From: Psettodes erumei
Lineage: Eukaryota; Chordata; Actinopteri; Pleuronectiformes; Psettodidae
Direction: 5' to 3'
NCBI GenBank assembly: GCA_016785225.1
Contig: JAFBJZ010000893.1
Coordinates: 248,001 to 312,000 of the forward strand
DNA: 64,000 bases
Made by a program: the position numbers and the translations under genes. Below the pieces are notes generated by a model. That model saw only the letters and a program-made list of their open reading frames with translations, was not told the origin of the DNA and searched no databases. This document shows positions 27,301-38,400 of the stretch, piece by piece; position 1 is the stretch's first letter; the number at the start of each line of letters is the position of its first letter.

Positions 27301-28866
27301 TTTCACACTAAGATCTGCAAAAAACAAAACATCATAAGCCCTGCAGTCAATAAGGCTGCAATGGTAGGCCCCATTCACTGTGGTGAATAGGAAAAGCATG
27401 GAGGGAAAGTACTGTAAGTCAGCAGTTGGGCCAAATGGACCATGAACGCACAGTTAAGCACAACAGAAGTGTAGCTCCTCAGCGTGGCTTCCAGTCTTCT
27501 AATTTACACATTAGTCATTGTTTTAGTTTGTGCCTGAGTCCTCGCCCCCTCCATGACACAAACCTGGTGCTGGAACGAATTACCTCCCTGTGAGACCATC
27601 CACAGGTCTCAAATGTCCTTACCTGTCAAACCGACAACCAGCCTGTCAGCCATGACTGATGGTCTGCTGATAGGTTCTGTCAACAGGCTGATCTGAGGTT
27701 TGGTGGGGGGAGGTTCAGACCCCGTTCTTTCCTGAGACAGTTGAGGTCTGTCTGTCAACAGCCAGGTGTCCCACGGAGGTGTCCTCCCGCAAGATGGTGA
27801 AATCTGACCAGCTCCTGTCTCTTGAAATACATCCACCTCTCCGGTGTCATATCCTTTTACTGTAACTGTAATCTCAGGCTCCATGTGACAAAGCTCAAGT
27901 GCATTTCGGTTCTGTTTTTAACGATAATGTCAAAACATCACAGGGGCATCACTTGGTGTACCACACCACAGGCTTCAGACCTTCATCAGGTAAAAATCAT
28001 TTTTATAAGACTTTGTGGAGGGGAAGGATTGTGTTGTAAATGAATTAAACATTAAAATACACAAATCATGTCATAAAGTATAACATAAATATTGATGTGC
28101 AGTACTAGGTGAAATCTAGAGATTCTTATCCATCACAAACCCAAACTTACAGCCAAAGTCACAAACAACGAGCAGAGACATCAGAGACAACAACAACATT
28201 TCTGAACAAATTAGCGAATAATGAATTGACCAAACATGGACATTCAGATGATCCAGCTGCTCGGAGGAGGAATATTGTGTAGTTTGAGCTTTAAGGATTT
28301 ATGAGACTCAACCTCAAACAGACATTTTACAGTGGTGTTACAACATCGAGCTGCTTCAAACAAACGTTGCTTTTTTTTTTTCCTGCCGAGGACAGTCTAT
28401 TGTACATTGTCGGCGTTGCTTGCTCAGAGGGTTGTCTACATCATCCCTGTTTCATATATTGTGTCTTGCATGAAGGAACAGCACATGACTCTTGATCATT
28501 TATTCATGTGTTTGACATTCTCTTGATATAACCGACTCCCAGGCGGGTGTCAAATCGAAGGAAAAACATAATAAATGATGTTTCCGTGCAGAGTAAGGGA
28601 TCGCTAAATCTGAAATACGTGTTACAAGCCTTTAGTCTTTCCAGTTCTCCAAATTCACTGCAAATTACTGAATATACTTTGGATAATTTATGTTGTTTTT
28701 CACTCAATTTGGCACCCATCTCAACAGACAGGAGCATTTTACTGTTTGTTACTGTTACTGGGAACATTTCACTGGATGAGGGAAGAATGGATTGAATCAA
28801 ATACCAGCAACACAGAAGCACACCATCTGTAAAAAAAACAACAACAACAAGCTGAACATGAAAAGA

Positions 28867-29349
28867 AGATGATGATTCTGAGCACACCTCAAAACCCACT
28901 ACCTCAAGAGGCACAAGCTGAAGGTTTTTCCATGGTCCTCACAACTCACAGCCCCCCCCCCCCCCACACACACACACACACACACACACATCAAAGAAGA
29001 ACCTGACAGTCATTAAAAATCTTTGTATGGACCTGAAAGGCGGCTAAAGAATTTCTCAGAAGTTTAAGCTTTTGCAAGAAAAATGGGCAAAAATCCTCCA
29101 AACAAGAAACAAAAGACTCCTAGTTGTCTACAAAATAGTTGATAATTGCCAGTGGGGGTGTTACAATGTCCTACAGGGTGCCCAAACTTTTGCTCCGGGC
29201 CTTTTCCTGTTACTTTGAAATTGTAAGAGAGGGAAATTACTACTAAAAAAAAAAGGAATCTTGAAGAAATGAGTCATCTTTAAATTCATGCCTGGAGGAG
29301 ATCAGCTCATCATCCACTCACTCCTTCACAGTAACAGGAAATTCTGAAC
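28867..29349 (+). mobile_element. Tc1-like DNA transposon remnant (3' part)
   Basis: A degraded 3' half of a Tc1/mariner-superfamily element common in fish. Words typical of its transposase-coding end appear in order: GATGATTCTGAGCACACCTC, TCAAGAGGCACAAGCTGAAGG, TTTTTCCATGGTCCTCACA, then ATGGGCAAAAATCCTCC, GGGGGTGTTACAA, GGGTGCCCAAACTTTTGCTC, and a 3' tail with CACAGTAACAGGAAATTCTGA. The reading frame is broken by substitutions and indels. A poly-C/(AC)n microsatellite (28,952-28,990) replaces or interrupts part of the body. The terminal inverted repeats are not intact, so the copy cannot be mobile. It ends about 250 bp before the GT tract that precedes the dpp6 promoter. Family identification is from memory of the consensus. 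Confidence 0.75.
28952..28990 (+). repeat. Poly-C followed by (AC)n
   Basis: Fourteen C residues run directly into about 12 AC units. The tract lies inside the Tc1-like remnant, at the point where the CCATGGTCCTCACA word of the transposase region breaks off. It therefore expanded after, or at, the decay of the element. Confidence 0.95.
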
Positions 29350-29600
29350 AAACTTTTTCCATGAATATCAGTAAGTCACAACATCTAATTGTTGCTCTCC
29401 AAGCAGAGGTGAGTGACAGCAGCCCCCTGACCACCGGGCTGTCACACCCCGGCGGTGGCTCGCCCTCATAACACTCATTTATTATGCCATAATTGAAACT
29501 AAATAAATTCACTTCCTCACACTGAGCGGGTGATTGTAGTTGTCACGAATAATTTGTCACTGGTAATGTTTGGTGTCACTCATCCTATTTGCCTTTGTAA

Positions 29601-29602
<2 letters not shown>

Positions 29603-29654
<52 letters not shown>
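29603..29654 (+). repeat. (GT)26 tract upstream of the promoter
   Basis: An uninterrupted 52-bp GT dinucleotide tract. It lies immediately upstream of the CpG islet and roughly 600 bp before the MNQTA start codon. Long alternating GT forms Z-DNA under negative supercoiling and is often length-polymorphic. Confidence 0.97.
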
Positions 29655-29656
<2 letters not shown>

Positions 29657-29689
29657 TGGGGCTACTTTAGAGAGTTGTGTTTTGATTTG

Positions 29690-30161
29690 CTCACAAAGAC
29701 ACCGCACAGTCCGGTATCCTGACTGCGCGCATGACGCGCGGTCGCGGTGCGTCCTGCGGTCCCCGCTGTTTTGCGCTGAGCAGTGGGCGAGCTGCGTTGA
29801 CAGGCTCCTTCTCCAACCACGTGCGCACGAAGCTGTCAGGTGGGACACGCTTGCGCAGACGTACACACACACGCACACACACACAACCACAAACGCCGAC
29901 GCTCAGTTAGTTTACGCGGGCTCGTGTTGTGGCGACGTCGGAAGTGCGTGAAGTGGATTTAAACCAAACAGCTGATCTGGGGGGGAACATCGAGACGGAT
30001 TTGCGTTTGTGTCCGAAAAAGAAAAGGAGTCAGGAGAATAAATCCTGTGGAATACACCTGGGAAAGAAACACTGAAGAAAAGTAAACGCTCAAACAAGCG
30101 TTTTTTTTCCCCCCAAACCGGTAACAAGGGAAGCGACAGCGTTTGCGATCCGACGCGCCAG
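29690..30161 (+). promoter_or_regulatory. dpp6: CpG-rich promoter and 5' leader of the MNQTA-type dpp6 transcript
   Basis: A sharp CpG islet: I count roughly 30 CpGs between 29,700 and 29,950, against a CpG-poor background. It contains an E-box CACGTG (29,818-29,823) and a GC-rich, imperfectly palindromic motif around 29,722-29,740. No TATA box is evident, and the start site cannot be fixed. From about 29,740 to 30,161 there is no ATG on the + strand, as expected of a 5' leader. The islet ends at a donor, CCAG|GTAAAA, at 30,161/30,162. The next acceptor, 94 nt on, leads straight to the MNQTA start codon. The coupling of islet, ATG-free leader and splice signals is my reason for calling a promoter here. 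Confidence 0.65.
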
Positions 30162-30255
30162 GTAAAAAAAAAAAAAAATCAAACAACATGATCAGCTTTA
30201 CTGCTCGAAATGTCACCCCCCCAACTTTGAGCTTCTGTGTTACTTTTATTTCCAG
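30162..30255 (+). other. dpp6: Probable 94-nt 5'UTR intron
   Basis: The donor is CCAG|GTAAAA at 30,161/30,162. The acceptor is a pyrimidine-rich TTACTTTTATTTCCAG ending at 30,255. The length suits a compact fish intron. The segment begins with an A run and contains two ATGs that would lie upstream of the main start codon (near 30,188 and 30,210). Removing it makes the ATG at 30,267 the first one in a leader starting after about 29,740. Read-through without splicing is possible. No transcript evidence is available. Confidence 0.55.
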
Positions 30256-30266
30256 AAGTTTTCGCC

Positions 30267-30323
30267 ATGAACCAAACGGCGGGAGCCACGAACGCGTATC
30301 GCAGATGCTCCAAGGGAGGAAAG
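30267..30323 (+). CDS. dpp6: dpp6 alternative first coding exon, MNQTA-type N-terminus
   Basis: The 19 codons read MNQTAGATNAYRRCSKGGK and then meet the donor GGAAAG|GTAAGA at 30,323/30,324, in phase 0. The start has G at -3 (TCGCCATGA), and the exon probably begins at 30,256 after a good acceptor. The N-terminus resembles that of human DPP10, which I recall as MNQTASVSHHIKCQPSKTIK and which also ends at a phase-0 junction before the shared transmembrane exon. It also has the MNQTA motif of the DPP6a variant. DPP6/DPP10 are type II membrane proteins that bind Kv4 channels. As I recall published work, the MNQTA cytoplasmic end speeds Kv4 inactivation by a pore-block-like mechanism. I prefer dpp6 to dpp10 because a DPP6-specific first exon lies 14.3 kb downstream on the same strand. 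The shared exon is not in this window. Confidence 0.78.
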
Positions 30324-30760
30324 GTAAGAAAGTCTTTCCTTCAGAGAAGTTGAGATTGGGTTTGCGACATGGCGCAGCAAACAGCGGGTGTTTGTCAGCT
30401 TTGTGAGCCCGTAGGAGACGCTTTGTGACTGGTGTCATCATGCTGGCTTGTTGTTGTGCGTCTGTGCGCTTTGGCGGATGCTGTAAATTGGGTTTGCTCG
30501 CTGGATTCATGTTTAATTAAAGTGAGCGACAAACGCCAGTTTTTGTTGTCCGCGCTGCAAAGAAATGTTCATTGCGACGAGTTAAGCTGGAAAAATGCTG
30601 CAGAAACAGGTGAATTGGTGCTCACCTTGTGCTTTTCACACGTTGATGTCATTTCCTGCTCAAAACTCGTCAACGCATCAGTAACCTGATAGTCATTTGG
30701 TGTCAAGATGATGACACTGTACACCACAGCCACTGTTTTAACAAGCCCGTGACCCACATC

Positions 30761-30785
30761 GCTGCTGCTGCTGCTGCTGCTGCTG
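30761..30785 (+). repeat. (GCT)8 trinucleotide repeat
   Basis: Eight uninterrupted GCT units plus one base, about 440 bp into the intron after the MNQTA exon. CTG/CAG-type repeats are prone to expansion. Read on the - strand it gives an alanine run in a spurious open frame. Confidence 0.95.
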
Positions 30786-30958
30786 TGTGGATGTGTACTG
30801 TAGTCAACAGGGAGGACAGCGAGGGAGGGGGGAGGGGGTGAGAGTGGAGGTGGAGAGACAGGATGAAAAGAAGGCTGGGGGAGACGAGAGGAAAGGAGGC
30901 GTCATGGTCGAGTCTCTCCAGTGAAACCAGTAGGAGGGAAACAGGCTTCAGTTTGTGC

Positions 30959-30961
<3 letters not shown>

Positions 30962-31025
<64 letters not shown>
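30962..31025 (+). repeat. (TG)32 tract
   Basis: A 64-bp uninterrupted TG dinucleotide tract, the longest simple repeat in the window, about 640 bp downstream of the MNQTA donor. Confidence 0.97.
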
Positions 31026-31026
<1 letters not shown>

Positions 31027-31229
31027 ACGCTCAGGGCTGCTCTCATTCCCAACACATCTGCTTCTGTCAACACGCACCACGCTGGAGATGAAGTATGAAA
31101 GCTTATTTATCACCGGCAGCCATGACGCGTGGAACATCCACAGATTCCCCCGTCTCCACAAATATTGATTCTTTGGCTCCAAATATTTGGAGTGGTTGTG
31201 GATTGATTGGAGAGGTGCTTCACTCACAG

Positions 31230-31231
<2 letters not shown>

Positions 31232-31260
<29 letters not shown>

Positions 31261-31326
31261 GACTGATCCGGTGAATGAGCTCTGATGGGCATGGAGATGG
31301 ATTAACACACACACACACACACACAC
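31232..31326. repeat. Inverted (GT)n ... (AC)n pair
   Basis: A GT tract of 29 bp (31,232-31,260) is followed, after a 44-bp spacer, by an AC tract of 22 bp (31,305-31,326). The two are complementary and could pair in the transcript as a roughly 22-bp stem. Each is an ordinary microsatellite; only the arrangement is notable. Confidence 0.93.
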
Positions 31327-33161
31327 TGTTGCACTGTGTTGTAATAGACAGACAGATCTTCTTTTCTCTGGTGACGGCTCACACTGGGAATCCATGATGA
31401 AGCACCTGTGGTCATGATTTCAATTCCTGCTAAGAGTGTGTTTTTATTGGTTGCATGTGACACTTCCTAAAATGTAGCACTAATATGTCAGCAAGTCTCA
31501 AACAGTGACTCAGGATGACGTGATTCAACAGGCTCCATAGGTCATTGCAGTAACTGGGGGTAAGGCTGTGGGCTCGAACCAGGGCCTTTGTGTTTGGAGG
31601 TGGGATGTTTCCTCCACCTCCTACTCATTTGTGCTAGATAACAACGCAGAATCTCCTGCTGTCAGAAGTTCATACTTTATTACGCAGTATCCTGTTGACC
31701 TGCATCTTTACATCACTGTCCTTCGTTGCATATCTGTAGTTGTTCCCCGTGTTTGTTTGCTCATACTTTAATATGTGCGCTGCGCTCTCGCTCGCTGTTT
31801 GTTCTAATTCCGGCGTTTCATCTCTGCTTTCACATCAACTGCGAGAGAGAAAATAGATTCAGACTAAACACCTCTCCAGACGCTGTTGTCTCCAGACAGC
31901 AGTGTCCATTTCATTATCCGTCCCGTGGCCACTTTTAGCCCGCCGGCAGGACTGTCTGCAATTTCAAACTGTTTGGGTTTTGTGTTCGTGTCCCGTTTTA
32001 AAGCTTCGGCGCTGTGGAGAATTTCTCTTTGATGAGTCCTTTTTTTTCCCCCCACTCGCTGTCTCTCTGCGGAGTTTCTATTTCCAGTGGTGTTGATAGT
32101 CAGCCACATCGTGGATTAATGGCAGTCTGATTAGGTCTGCATGCGTTCTGCAGGCCACTCCAACAGGATGAGCCTGCATGTGGTCATCAGCTGGTGACAA
32201 CCAGCTTTGAAGGGTTCCTAAACACCTGAAATGAGAGGAGAGCTATTGTGACATGTCTGGAGATGATTGTGGGCTGAATTCCAACATTTGTGTTTCCTGT
32301 ATTTAAGAGGAAACGTATAAAATGAGACATTAATGAAACCGCTGGCCATGCGATCAGTGTGTAGTCTGTATTTTTATCACTTCAATATGGAGGCAGCGCA
32401 GCGAGATGTCGCAGCTTTACAGGGAGGTGATTCAGTTATCTGTCGCACTACGTCTTATCCTCCTTATCACGGACCCACAGCTTTCTCCAAAGCTCAGGGA
32501 GAATCAAAGAACAGGCAGATAGGCGAGAAGACTCCATAGACCAGCATGCAGTGCAGCGACATCAAGGAGCTGCTGGAGCTTCTTGGTAATTTAAACCATC
32601 ACACTGTTGGCGCTGTGCTCACGCTTCACGTTATCACTCAACAAAGGAGGGACCTCCCTTTACTGGGCGGCTGACCAAAGACCCTCTGGGAAATGTGGGA
32701 AGTTATTTGCGACAGCTGAGATGAGGCAGTTTGAGGGGGCTGTTGTAAAAGAAGGAAGCTTAATGAAAGAATAACAACAAACTGAGCATGTCTAGTAGAG
32801 CTGCAATAGGTAGAAAATATTAAATCAAGTTCAAATGTCAAAAATATTTTTCACTGTTATAGCTCTAATGATTGATGAGATGGTGGTAAATAACTATCAA
32901 GTCCTTATAATTGTTCTCACCTCACATTATATAATAGTTAATGTTAAGCATTTGCAGTAGTCAGTGGGTTTATTCAGTGTAGTCCAAGTAGTAAGATTAG
33001 GATTAAGATTATAGTGATGGTTCTTGCAGGAGAAAACAAATACATGTTGATCTTAATCCTTATTTGTGAAGTGAAAATAAGCATCTTATCCTCCACTGGT
33101 GCAGTATTACCTCTCAATTCATCCTGTGTCTTCACTGACTGTTTTGGAAGATCTTATTGAG

Positions 33162-33175
33162 CCACTAGAGGGCAG
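33162..33175 (+). promoter_or_regulatory. CTCF-like core motif
   Basis: CCACTAGAGGGCAG matches the vertebrate CTCF core consensus CCASYAGRKGGCRS at every position, on the + strand. CTCF binds such sites as an insulator or loop anchor. Binding in this fish is inferred from the motif alone. Confidence 0.5.
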
Positions 33176-35408
33176 TGTGGCACTGCAGTACATGTAACTG
33201 TATGGGAGCCTTTGATTTAGTGGAATGTATTGCATCCAGTACGACAAACACTTATTTATTATCATGTTTTCGGGGCTCAACATCTCGTCTGAATTGCATG
33301 GAAAAATAACAGTGTGCATAGTTATTGTGCATTATTTATTTTACCGTTGTCCCACTGTCATAATCCTTTCCTGTCTCCTCTCCGGTTGAGCTTGATGGAG
33401 CATTAACAGTCTTTCAGTGATAATGAGCTTTCATTAGACCATTTGTTCTGTTCAGACTGCGGCTTCACTTTTAGTAAATGTTGGATTTTTGCAGTTTCTA
33501 AGACTCTCCCTGCTCTCAGATAAATTCAGAGCTTTTGTCTTTCCCCGGTCACAGCAGGCTAGTTTGATTATCTTGGCCCTTGACAGCACTGCAGTTCTGT
33601 GTGTGCACACTAAATCCCAATTAGCCCCCCCCCATCCCAGTTTCACAACCATTTGCAACTTTGCTAATCTCGGCATCTGTAGAGCCCAGAAAATCCCCCA
33701 ATTCTTCTGATTACAGTCTCATAATGAGAATATGAAAGTTTCATTTGTGCAACTCAGTTGAGACACACACAAAAAATAAATAAATGAACCGATGGCTGCT
33801 GACAATGAATATGGATTAACTGCTGCTGCACCAATATGCATTGATCCCTTCACTAAACCAAACTTTTGTCCGTCTCATTACGTCATGGATTTCTTTTTTT
33901 TTTTTTACTAAAACTTATTTGTCTCTGTGCTTACTGAGTTCACATCAGAATGTGAATTACCACAGCGCCCAGTTATTCAGAGAGCAGGGAGGTTTTGAGG
34001 AACACGGGGGCTCATACGACAGGTATCTGGATTGAGGCTAGACTTCTTAATTACCGTGGCTTTGTTGGCCAACAGCGAGGCAAACACCGGCCCGAATGTG
34101 CCAAGTATCGATCCCTGCTCTCATTACACTGCAGGCCCATTGTAATGCACTGTTATCACTCCAACTCCTTCACCGGAGTCTATGGAAATGATCATTGATT
34201 TTTTTTTTTTTTTGTGCACCCTTGGTAAAATGGCAGGAGGATGCCTATCTCGGTCATCTTTGAACTTTGGGTTTCTGTACCCCGGGCCCTCTGCCGCTCA
34301 TTAGCGGCAGTAATCTCTTTACTCATCCCAATGACTCTGGCGGTCGGGGGTCACGGCGTCTGTCGGGCTCGACTCATTCATGCTATACAGCTCGGCCTCC
34401 GCGGCACCTCCTGCTTTTGAAGCCTTTTCTTTTCATGCCGCCGTCTGGCAGCGACGTGATCAAGACCTTGACTGTGTCTGGAAAACACAAAGCGCACCTC
34501 ATGGCCTCTCTGTATTTGTACGGGAACTTGTTTAGAGTGTACACAATGAAATTACATTTGGAGGCACATCTGAGAGCTGTGAAATGAATAATGCAACACA
34601 AATGCACACACACACACGCAGAGGGAGGATAGATTTTCTCACTTTAACACCAGCAGGTGAAGTGGTTTTCTTACACGTGTTGTGGATTGCTAATTCTGCT
34701 GTGGTGGCATTTCTGCTCAGAGTAACCTGCTGGTGTGGGGCACTTAATCATCAGGTGCTGCTCCCTCTGCCTCAGCTTGTACTACACAGGAAACCCTTGA
34801 GGAGGAGCTTTATTACAGTATGTTAGCCAGGGTGGGGGAAAAAACATGCAAACACAACATGACTATTTACATGCAAGTCAAAGTTGAGCGCTGCGTCGGC
34901 ATTATTTGGCCGCAGCAGCTCGGCGGCGGCTCCGTGTTATCCCGGGGATGATTGACACCGCGGGGAGTGTAATTGCATGAGTCACCGAGACCTCCCTGGC
35001 CCTTTGAGTGAGCGGTTGGCTCGGCAAAATGCTCGGGTCATGACAGCCCATCTGGTGGCGTATCACAAGCAGTCAACAAGGCCCAACGAGACAAATGGCG
35101 CCGCAGCAGTAAACAGCCGCCACTGGCTGGGAGATAGACACTTGAGCCGTATCTAAAATCACAAGCATATCCACTTTGTGCTCCCAGAGGCGTCAGTACC
35201 CATCAAACCGGCCTGAACTTGCTGCATCCAAAGTGTGCGATGCTGTCAGAGCTCGTCGCAGTGGATAGTGCCACTTCACATACTGCTTCTTTTATGGACG
35301 TGTAATGCAAATTAGTCTTTTTTTTTTCTTTTAAGAGTGGAGCTTCAGTCGAGTATTGCAATGTATGGACGTGCAGGAGCCGAGTGCTGCAGGTCAGGGT
35401 TTATGTTT

Positions 35409-35420
35409 GCCCTCTGCTGG
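35409..35420 (-). promoter_or_regulatory. CTCF-like core motif, reverse orientation
   Basis: The + strand reads GCCCTCTGCTGG, so the - strand reads CCAGCAGAGGGC. That fits the CTCF core CCASYAGRKGGC without mismatch. It faces the + strand site at 33,162. Evidence is the motif only. Confidence 0.4.
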
Positions 35421-38400
35421 ATGAAAAGAGGTGATGATCTCCAGTGCAAGAGTTAATGCAGAATGAGGCATGTGAAATGCTAAAAGTATTTAAATGAATG
35501 CTTTCTTGATGGTGAGGATGATGATATGACGAGTCTGGTTTTGAGGCTGTGCTTGCATGGACCATGGCAGCAAAAAAAAAGAAAAAAAAAAGTCTACCAC
35601 TGTTTCTAGACCACAGTTTGCTTCATAGACAGTCTGGTGCGCTCTTCCATCTAATAGAGACACAGTGGGACTTTCCACCTCATCATGTAAGACAGCAGGA
35701 CCGCGGTTGCTCCAAATAAACCATCATTTCATCCACTCCGACCCCGTATTGCTTTTGATTTTGTGCTGTGTGTACACTGGAAATTCAGATGAAAAGGAGA
35801 AGGCCACTCTCTGTTTCTACAGTCACACTGTTTATCCTTATATATCCTCAACCCACACAAGAGAGCTCACGGCAAACTACAAGCGTTGAATGGCCTTGGT
35901 CAGGTATCCGGAGAGAAGCAGTATATCCAAATAATCCTTCATAGGTTTGCTCTGCCTGTGTTCGCCATGCTGCCAGTACTGTTTTTGAACATGAAGGAAA
36001 ATTTTAAAAAATGCAAACGGAGCCTTCTTCAGGATTGGTGTGTATGGGCCGTGTTAACAGAGTTATTGATCGTGATAACAGCCGCCAACGCCGTGACTGG
36101 ATTCTTCATGCGTATTAATAAAAGAGAAGACCAGTGCGATGCATAATGGCTTGTCAGGAGTGACAGTTTTTTTGACAGACTTTTCAGACACTTTTCCAAC
36201 CCGTCGTCAAGTTTGACAGCGAGAACGAGTTCTGAATGTGTTATTACATTTTCATTCAGCCTCTGGTCATTTGTCAGTGTGTGTCAGCAGCAGCTGTGAA
36301 GAGAAATGTCTTCATTAACTGGAAGAGGTTTACAGTAAATTCTCACTTCCTGGTGTAAATACATGAGATAAACACAGGAGGACATGTGACCTCACCATAG
36401 TTTGTAGCATTGTCTGCTGTTTTTTTTTTTTTCACGACTGTGGCCGGTTGAGATTTGACAAGGTTCTCTTGTGATTGAAGCGAGATATGATGAGTGCAGT
36501 GAAATGTGTGGGATGGCTCTGTGAGACTACTTTAAGTCCATTTAGTTTATCAAGGACTTTCCTCCACAGCAAAATGTCTCTTCTGCATTCAGGTTTATTT
36601 TCAAGTCTCCGTTAGGCAGTGACTTGGTGCTTAGTAAATATACACAGATTATCAGCCATGACATTTGAAGATGAATGTTGTTATTTCTGGTTTATTGTTG
36701 TTAATCAGAGGGAATTTGCACCATAAATCACACGACCCTCTCCAAACTTAGATGATGATTTATTTCCATTTCGGCTCTTTCTGCATTATGGATTTGAAGT
36801 ACTGGTGTCTGGTTCTGTCTTTTTAAAGCACCACAGGGCTCTTTAGAAAGCTGAAAAAAAACCTCTCCACAAAGACTCTGGAAGCATTTTTGGTGATGCC
36901 ATAATTCCTCCTCTTTCTTCATTATAGTCTCATAAGTGTGTTCCAGGAGACGTCCAGGTCTTTCAAGTCCTTTTTCTCATCCCTCTCCAAAGCTGAGCCT
37001 TTGGGCTGTGGAGCTCTTGAAGACCTCATGTCAGCGCCTTGCTGCCCATGTGTGTCTCTGCACCCCGACAAAGCATATTAGTGCTGCAAATGCTGCGAAT
37101 GTGATCAGTTAAGTCCCAGTAAACTTGCAAACTAATACAAAGCAACAGCCTTTTGTATTTGTCCAGATTTGTATTCTTTCCACGGTTATAAGAATGAAAT
37201 AGTTTTCTTATTTGAGAGATTTGATTTGGTGTCACCATATGTTTTTGAATTGCTGCACTAATAGTGGAGAGATTTCCATTACCACCCTTGAAAGCGAATT
37301 GACCCCCCCCCCATGTGCTGCATGTAATCATTTGAACCAGAGCAGTCATTTAGCCCCATTTGGCCTGATAGCATTGCACTCTGTCGGCTCGGCCGTGACT
37401 TTACATATTGTTTTCTGAGCTCCGTCCTTGTCTCGCTGCATTTCCAATCTGCGGCCTTTATTGAAATGTATAACACAGGCCCTGCCGTGGCCCATTTTCA
37501 TATAACAGGCTGAGGCGATTGTATTGACTTATTGCAGAAAGCCGGTGTATAACCGATCGCGTAGGCCTCATCTGTCCCCGCGTCCCTGGCAGTTAAAAAG
37601 AGATGATTTGTCGTTTTAGCTCCCATGGTGCTCTACATTGCCCTAAAACAAGATGCCATTCCCCTTGACAATGAACACCCTCTGCCTGAACATAAACAAC
37701 AGTTTTATTGTGCTCCAGTCTGTGCGCTTCCAGATCAATGCTTTGTAAATCATCCTCGGGAGGCATGCAAACGCAGATCCATTCTGTATAGCCAAAACAT
37801 CTATGGACACGCTGGCACATTAATGCAGATGGATAAAGAGCACGGGGCCAGAGTCGTGCACTGCCAGCCAATAGTAATGAGCCTCTTTTTGGGCAAAATG
37901 GCAGCGAATCTGAGAAATGAAGGGATCAGTGAAGCCATCGGCCGTCCTTTCAACTCGATTCAAAACTTGAGCCGTCATTAAAGTTTAACAGAAGCGTCGT
38001 GCCGCTGCTGAACCTCACCTTGCTGCCTGTTTGTATTAGTTTTACTTAATGGGTTTTGGGCCCCCGGAGACACTGCAATCTAAAATGAGCAGCAAGCTGT
38101 AGACAACAGCAGAAAGTGGGACATATATGCAGGTGCGGCGCTGGATAAAAAAAACAACCAAAAACCAGCCTGCTCAGCCACGTCCTTTAGGGGTAACCTG
38201 GTTCGGCGTGCAGATGAAGACCTGCAGGTCATACAAGTGTGCTGTCTGTTGCATGAAGTTCCTCAGCAAGCTGATGCCTCAGGGATAAACCTTACAGCAT
38301 CATTAACTCTTCTCTTAATGACAAAGTTAATATATGTCTTAATGAGTGCACTGTGGCGCCAGCACTCAGTTTAAAGTTATAGACCACTCCTCATTAAGGT

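Larger units (their letters stand above)
9051..28866. other. Noncoding DNA upstream of the first dpp6 promoter, continued
   Basis: About 20 kb without a supportable gene. It holds homopolymer runs (G at 14,912-14,922, A at 15,317-15,333, T near 21,326 and 21,582, C near 19,940), a short (CTGTG)3 near 26,238, and a CpG-richer patch around 16,675-16,725 too short to call an island. Longer open frames, such as the 168-codon frame on the - strand at 21,277-21,783, pass through a poly-T run and show no recognisable domain. ATGCAAAT octamers occur near 21,985 and 22,785, at about the chance rate. No tRNA or other structured RNA was recognised. Confidence 0.6.

Noticed and set aside
29585..29951. 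Overlapping open frames of about 100 codons on both strands around the GT tract
   Set aside because: Cys-Val and His-Thr runs come from the GT repeat; the remaining codons lie in the CpG-rich promoter islet.
30143..30406. 87-codon + strand frame overlapping the MNQTA exon
   Set aside because: It is a different frame that crosses the proposed intron and its poly-A stretch; the MNQTA frame has the family match and the phase-0 donor.
30703..31395. 230-codon open frame on the - strand
   Set aside because: Most of its length is His-Thr and Ala runs translated from the AC and GCT microsatellites, with no domain and no splice context.
31560..31620. tRNA-like B-box (GGGCTCGAACC) suggesting a SINE or tRNA
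   Set aside because: No A-box, cloverleaf or SINE tail could be found around it; GGCTCGAACCC near 60,250 is similarly isolated.
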